A DNA stretch of 64,000 bases from Galdieria partita (lineage: Eukaryota > Rhodophyta > Bangiophyceae > Galdieriales > Galdieriaceae). The notes under the pieces are model-generated. The model was not told where the DNA came from. It saw only the letters and a list, made by a program, of their open reading frames with translations, and did no database searches. The stretch lies in NCBI GenBank assembly GCA_025991245.1, contig BQMJ01000029.1:1-64000 (forward strand), given 5' to 3'. The translations under genes were made by a program, and so were the position numbers. This document shows positions 60,474 through 64,000 of the stretch, one piece after another (position 1 is the stretch's first letter; the number at the start of each line of letters is the position of its first letter).

Positions 60474-60722
60474 ATGACGGACAAGTTGAGTGAGATCAAG
60501 GACAAAGTCGCTGATAAAATAAATGAAATGACAGGCAACAAGTCGCCTCAGGACGAAGCACAAGACAAAGCTAACGAGGCAGGGGGTCATATCAAGGATG
60601 CGGGAAACGCCATGAAGGAAAGTGTTCAGAACGCAGGTGAAGCTTTTAAGGATAAAGTGTCAAATTTGAAGGAGTCAGCTTCGGATAAAGCAGAAGGAGT
60701 AAAAGAAGCACTAGAAAAGTAA
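60474..60722 (+). CDS. Small LEA/CsbD-like stress protein
   Basis: 82 residues, intronless, almost entirely Ala/Lys/Glu/Asp with no Cys or Trp. Repeated 11-residue-like segments such as NEAGGHIKDAG, MKESVQNAG and FKDKVSNLKE suggest an amphipathic helix that folds on drying, as in group 3 LEA proteins and bacterial CsbD-like proteins. Role inferred: protection in osmotic or other stress. Start is the first ATG, after about 130 bp downstream of the methyltransferase, with which it shares direction. Confidence 0.72.
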   Translation: MTDKLSEIKDKVADKINEMTGNKSPQDEAQDKANEAGGHIKDAGNAMKESVQNAGEAFKDKVSNLKESASDKAEGVKEALEK

Positions 60723-60818
60723 AAGGTCAATTCAAAGCAACGTTCCTCTCGTTAGTGTCGTTTTGTTTGTGGTAGAATAAAATTTCTGTTTTATCTCTAC
60801 CGGTTCACCTCTAACGAC

Positions 60819-60849
60819 CATATACATACATACATATATATATATATTC
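60819..60849. repeat. Microsatellite (ATAC/AT)
   Basis: Run of ATAC units passing into ATAT units in the 3' spacer between the LEA-like gene and the convergent SNU66 gene. Confidence 0.8.
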
Positions 60850-60890
60850 TATTTGCTCACGATAATACAACTTATGCATTCCATTTGGTC

Positions 60891-63247
60891 TCATTCAAAA
60901 GATTGCTTATTTAGAACTGGACGCTTTCGTTTTGTATTCCTTCCCAACTGAATAGCAATCTTGCCTCGTTCAGATTGAGCAAGTTCCATGGATCTACTTC
61001 CTTCGCTTGGTATAGCCACTGCTACTACATGAGATGCATTCCCAGCTTCCTTTGCTTCCTCATTAGTTTTGAATGAAACATTGGAAGGCGACGACGATGT
61101 AGCAGAAATACTTTGTTTCTTTCTACTTTGTGGCTTACGAATATCAGTTCGTTCCCACGTTGATGTTGAACGACTACGTGAATGCTCTCCAGAATTCATC
61201 TCCTTGGATAGTGTAGAGCTTTGCAAAACAATATATGGAACTGCACTTTGCTTGGTTTCATCTTTCAAATGGCGAACTGAATGAAGTGGTGTATCATCTC
61301 CATTTGAAAGCATTTTGCTCCTAAGCTCTTGAATATATTTCCGTAAGCGCTTTTCTTGTTTTGCCTTCCCCGGTCCTTTACCATGAAATTTGTATGAAAG
61401 TTGACGAAATGCTTCCTTTGGAGTCAACTCTCTACCAAATTCGTCAACATATTCCAACTTGATTCGTTTAGACCCTAATTAGCAATCGTAAGAAAAAAGT
61501 ACCCTCTATCAATAATCATTCCCTACCTTCTTCCCATTGTCGTGCATCTGCAATTCTTTCATCTTTCGTTCTACCAACTTGATCAAATTCTTGATGAAGG
61601 TTACCAGTCATTTGTAGATGCTTTAAAGCGGCAGCAACTCCCATAGAAACTGGTTCCTCTTCCAATCCAATTGAAACCAAGTCTGCCTCCAAATCGTCTT
61701 TCCTCTCATCTTCGTTTCCATCCAAGTCATTTGACATCGTATCTTGATTTTCTCCACTCAAATGTCCTGAAGACATACTGATATTTCCTTCTTCCTCATC
61801 ATGATGACTTGCAATTTCATCTCTTCTAGAGACTTCCGCAAAGGAGGAAAGCGGAGAAGAGGCTTTAGTTGAAGCTGTACCCTCTCTAGAAAAACTATGA
61901 GGATCAAGATTGTAAACAAACTCCGTCAAATCGTCAAGTACAAGCGTTTCTATGCGGATTAGTAGGTTCTCATGCCAGAGTTTCCAACTTACCATTTCCC
62001 TCCTCTGAATCATTCTTTCTTGACTCAAAATTGCCGGACTCTTGAATAGCACTTAATACTCTCTCAGCACCTCTTTCCCTCAGGAATCTCACTCGCCTCC
62101 AGCCACTCGATTCCTGATGCTTGTTATCTGGATGATCACTGATTTCAAAAGTAGACGGTGCATTTGGCGTTTTGCCGTCAGATGTGCCTTGAAAGCGAAG
62201 TTCATGTAGTCGCTTAAGACGTTCCTCCGGTTCTATATTAAACTGTGCGATTTCATCAACTGCAGCTTCCGATTTGGCCCCGCCTTCTAGATCATCTTCA
62301 GCAGTAACAAGCCGTCTACTCTTATTCTTCTTCTTTTTTCCTGATGTTCTCTTCAACTTTCCAAATCCTAAAAACTCCTTAGGAGTAAAATATTCTCCTT
62401 GTATACGAGTTTCAGGTAAAGAAGCACTCTCTTCTTTACGTCTTGTTGAAAATTGTTGCTTAAGATTTTCAACTCTCTCACGGCAAACTGCTTGTCTTTC
62501 TTTCTCTGTCAACGAAGACAGTCGAAAACGATTATTCTTATCGTTGTACAAGTCTAGTTCGTCGTACTTGGGAAGCAGAGAATGAGTTTTCTCGGTAGAA
62601 AAATCTTCCATCTCTGGAAACTCCTCCTCAAACGTTGCACCTCGTGTATTTCTCTTGTTTATAGCTCTTTTCATTCTTTGATTTAATAAACTTTGCTGCC
62701 TTTCCCTCAACTGAATGTTTTCAAGTTCGTCTTCCTCTTCATCCAAGACATTGCGGTCCTTCAAGGTGAGAATCATTTCTTCACTTCCTCTCAAGTCTTC
62801 TTCGGTTGCTCCCACAACAAAATCAGGAATATAGTCCAGTTTTTCTTCAACTTTACCATTTGTTGAGGGCTGTTGACGAGTGTTAAGCAAGTTACTTGCC
62901 TTATTTGTTGTCACATCCCCCTTTCTGGTCTTTCGTTGTCGTTCCAAGTTTCTAGACTTTTCAACCCACTGAAGGGTGTCCAATTGAGTTTCTAGTTCTT
63001 CTTCCAAATCCAATCCTAAGGGTTTTGCATCAAACACACTTCTTTGTAAACGCTTGTGCCGTTGTCTCTCCAACTTGCTTTTCAAGTTATCGTGTTCTTC
63101 TGTACTCTCATCTTGTACCCACCTGGGGTTTCTATATGTCCCCTGATTGTTTTCGTTTTCTTCTTCGATTGCTAAGGGCTTAAGACCCAGTTGTTCCCGG
63201 AGGCGGTTAGTTTCTTGTATAGACAGTTCCACTTCTTGGCCATCCAT
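60891..63247 (-). CDS. SNU66: SNU66/SART1, U4/U6.U5 tri-snRNP protein
   Basis: Nuclear splicing factor needed for activation of the tri-snRNP. 753 residues from exons 63247-61993, 61949-61527 and 61474-60891; joining keeps the frame. Seen: the conserved opening ELSIQETNRLREQLGLKPL; long charged coiled regions with DFVVGA; LDDLTEFVYNL and EEPVSMGVAAALKHLQ in the middle; and the diagnostic C-terminus YVDEFGRELTPKEAFRQLSY followed by KFHGKGPGKAKQEKRLRKY and TPLHSVRHL. Beyond the usual end there is an extra Ser/Lys-rich tail. The open frame extends upstream to a GTG at 63307, but the first ATG (MDGQEVELS) fits the family start. The presence of a full tri-snRNP factor agrees with the intron-rich genes around it. 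Confidence 0.94.
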
Positions 63248-63273
63248 TGTTACAATCCTAAACGATTCCCACA
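63248..63273. promoter_or_regulatory. 26 bp between two divergent start codons
   Basis: Only 26 bp separate the ATG of SNU66 (minus) from the first ATG of the YebC-like gene (plus). The transcripts must overlap, or the plus gene starts at the downstream ATG (63448). No promoter element can be assigned. Confidence 0.4.
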
Positions 63274-64000
63274 ATGGAGCGACCTGTTGGCTTCTTATCA
63301 GTCCCACTGATTACTTACCATCAAAGAGATTACTATGTAGGAAAAAAGTATAATTGCAAATACTGCAAGACAGTTCTTATACGGCCGTCATACTTGTTTG
63401 AAGCAAATGGTCGGAGAAGTATTCGAAACTCCTTGTTTTTGTTGACAATGGGCAGAAGATCAGAAAAGATAAAAGGACGAAAGGAAGCTCAAGATAAAAT
63501 GAAAACCAAAATATTTTCAATTATTGGAAAGAAAATTGTTGTTGCTGTTAGAAAGGGTGGAGGAGATGCTTCCAGCAACAAAGTAAGACATTCAGTTTGC
63601 AGTCTATTGTGTTTGAAGTTCTCCTAGGAACTCCAAGATGTTCTAGAATTAGCGAGAAGATACAATTATTCCAAAGAAAATATCCAGAGGTCCATAGCCA
63701 AAGCTGTGAATCCACAAGAAAGCAACTATAAACAGGTGGTTTTTGAACTCTATGGATTGGGAGGAGTAAGTGACCTATAGAGAGAATAGACGTTGATTTC
63801 AGTTTGCTGCAGGTTGGTATCCTTGTAGAGACTTGGACAGATAACCTTAACCGAACAAGTGGTGATATCCGAGCAGTTGCGAACAAATATGGTATAAAGT
63901 TGGCAGAACCGGGCTCTCTGACATTTAAGTTTTGCAAGAAGGGACGAATTTTGTTACGGAACGAAGAAGAAAGCGTCGAAGACCAACTTATATTGGATGT
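63274..64000 (+). CDS. YebC/TACO1-family translational activator (partial, cut by window edge)
   Basis: Exons 63274-63582, 63628-63765 and 63813 onward; both introns are about 46 bp with GTAAGA/GTAAGT donors. The family core begins MGRRSEKIKGRKEAQDKMK, with KIFSIIGKKIVVAVRKGGG, NIQRSIAKA and YGLGGVGILVETWTDN, matching bacterial YebC and mitochondrial TACO1. Family knowledge: TACO1 aids translation of mitochondrial messages at polyproline sites; bacterial members were annotated as transcriptional regulators. A 58-residue basic, Tyr-rich leader precedes the core and may be an organelle targeting peptide, or the true start may be the inner ATG at 63448. The C-terminal part lies outside the window. 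Confidence 0.9.

Noticed and set aside
1-64000. tRNA, rRNA or CRISPR array
   Set aside because: No tRNA-like T-loop with matching stems, no rRNA sequence and no regularly spaced repeat-spacer pattern was noticed by eye; a covariance-model scan would be more sensitive.

Overview
This window is one end of a nuclear chromosome of a compact, AT-rich eukaryote. It begins in about 600 bp of telomere repeat and passes into dense housekeeping sequence. The most likely source is a unicellular red alga of the Galdieria type (Cyanidiophyceae). The reasons are many short introns (about 45-75 bp, GTAAGT-like donors, short YAG acceptors), tightly packed genes, a separate single-function shikimate enzyme with a leader peptide, an RWP-RK transcription factor and a sugar transporter. 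This assignment is an inference; no marker gene proves it.

Layout. 1-608: telomere repeats made of 10- and 11-base units (CCCTAATAAA and CCCTAAATAAA). 609-8850: about 3.4 head-to-tail copies of a degenerate subtelomeric unit of roughly 2.4 kb, each carrying decayed telomere-like tracts; weaker traces of one module continue to about 10.75 kb. 10.75-21.87 kb: further gene-free sequence. The + strand is strongly T-rich up to about 13.8 kb and mostly A-rich after it, and the A-rich part holds a second degenerate direct repeat with copies about 3.6 kb apart.

21.9-34.9 kb is a subtelomeric family zone. It holds two related P-loop NTPase/PD-(D/E)XK-like nuclease genes, the first with a C-terminal SAM-like domain; a third, more distant NTPase-nuclease of the RHS/Crinkler type with one intron; and a heavily decayed copy of the first gene. 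This is the most unusual part of the window and looks like a birth-and-death gene family. An oligomerising or effector role is only a hypothesis.

From 35.6 kb onward the sequence is ordinary and gene-dense: a sterol desaturase/fatty acid hydroxylase gene with eight short exons, an MFS sugar transporter, a RhoGAP protein lacking its arginine finger, a membrane-anchored sulfotransferase, two unrecognised proteins and a tentative small gene, 3-dehydroquinate synthase, an Mpo1-like (DUF962) membrane protein, a long coiled-coil protein, the DNA2 helicase/nuclease, an RWP-RK transcription factor, a class I methyltransferase, a small LEA-like protein, the spliceosomal protein SNU66/SART1, and the start of a YebC/TACO1 gene cut by the window edge. 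Several are divergent or convergent pairs with very short spacers. Apart from that shared spacing I see no pathway linking neighbours.
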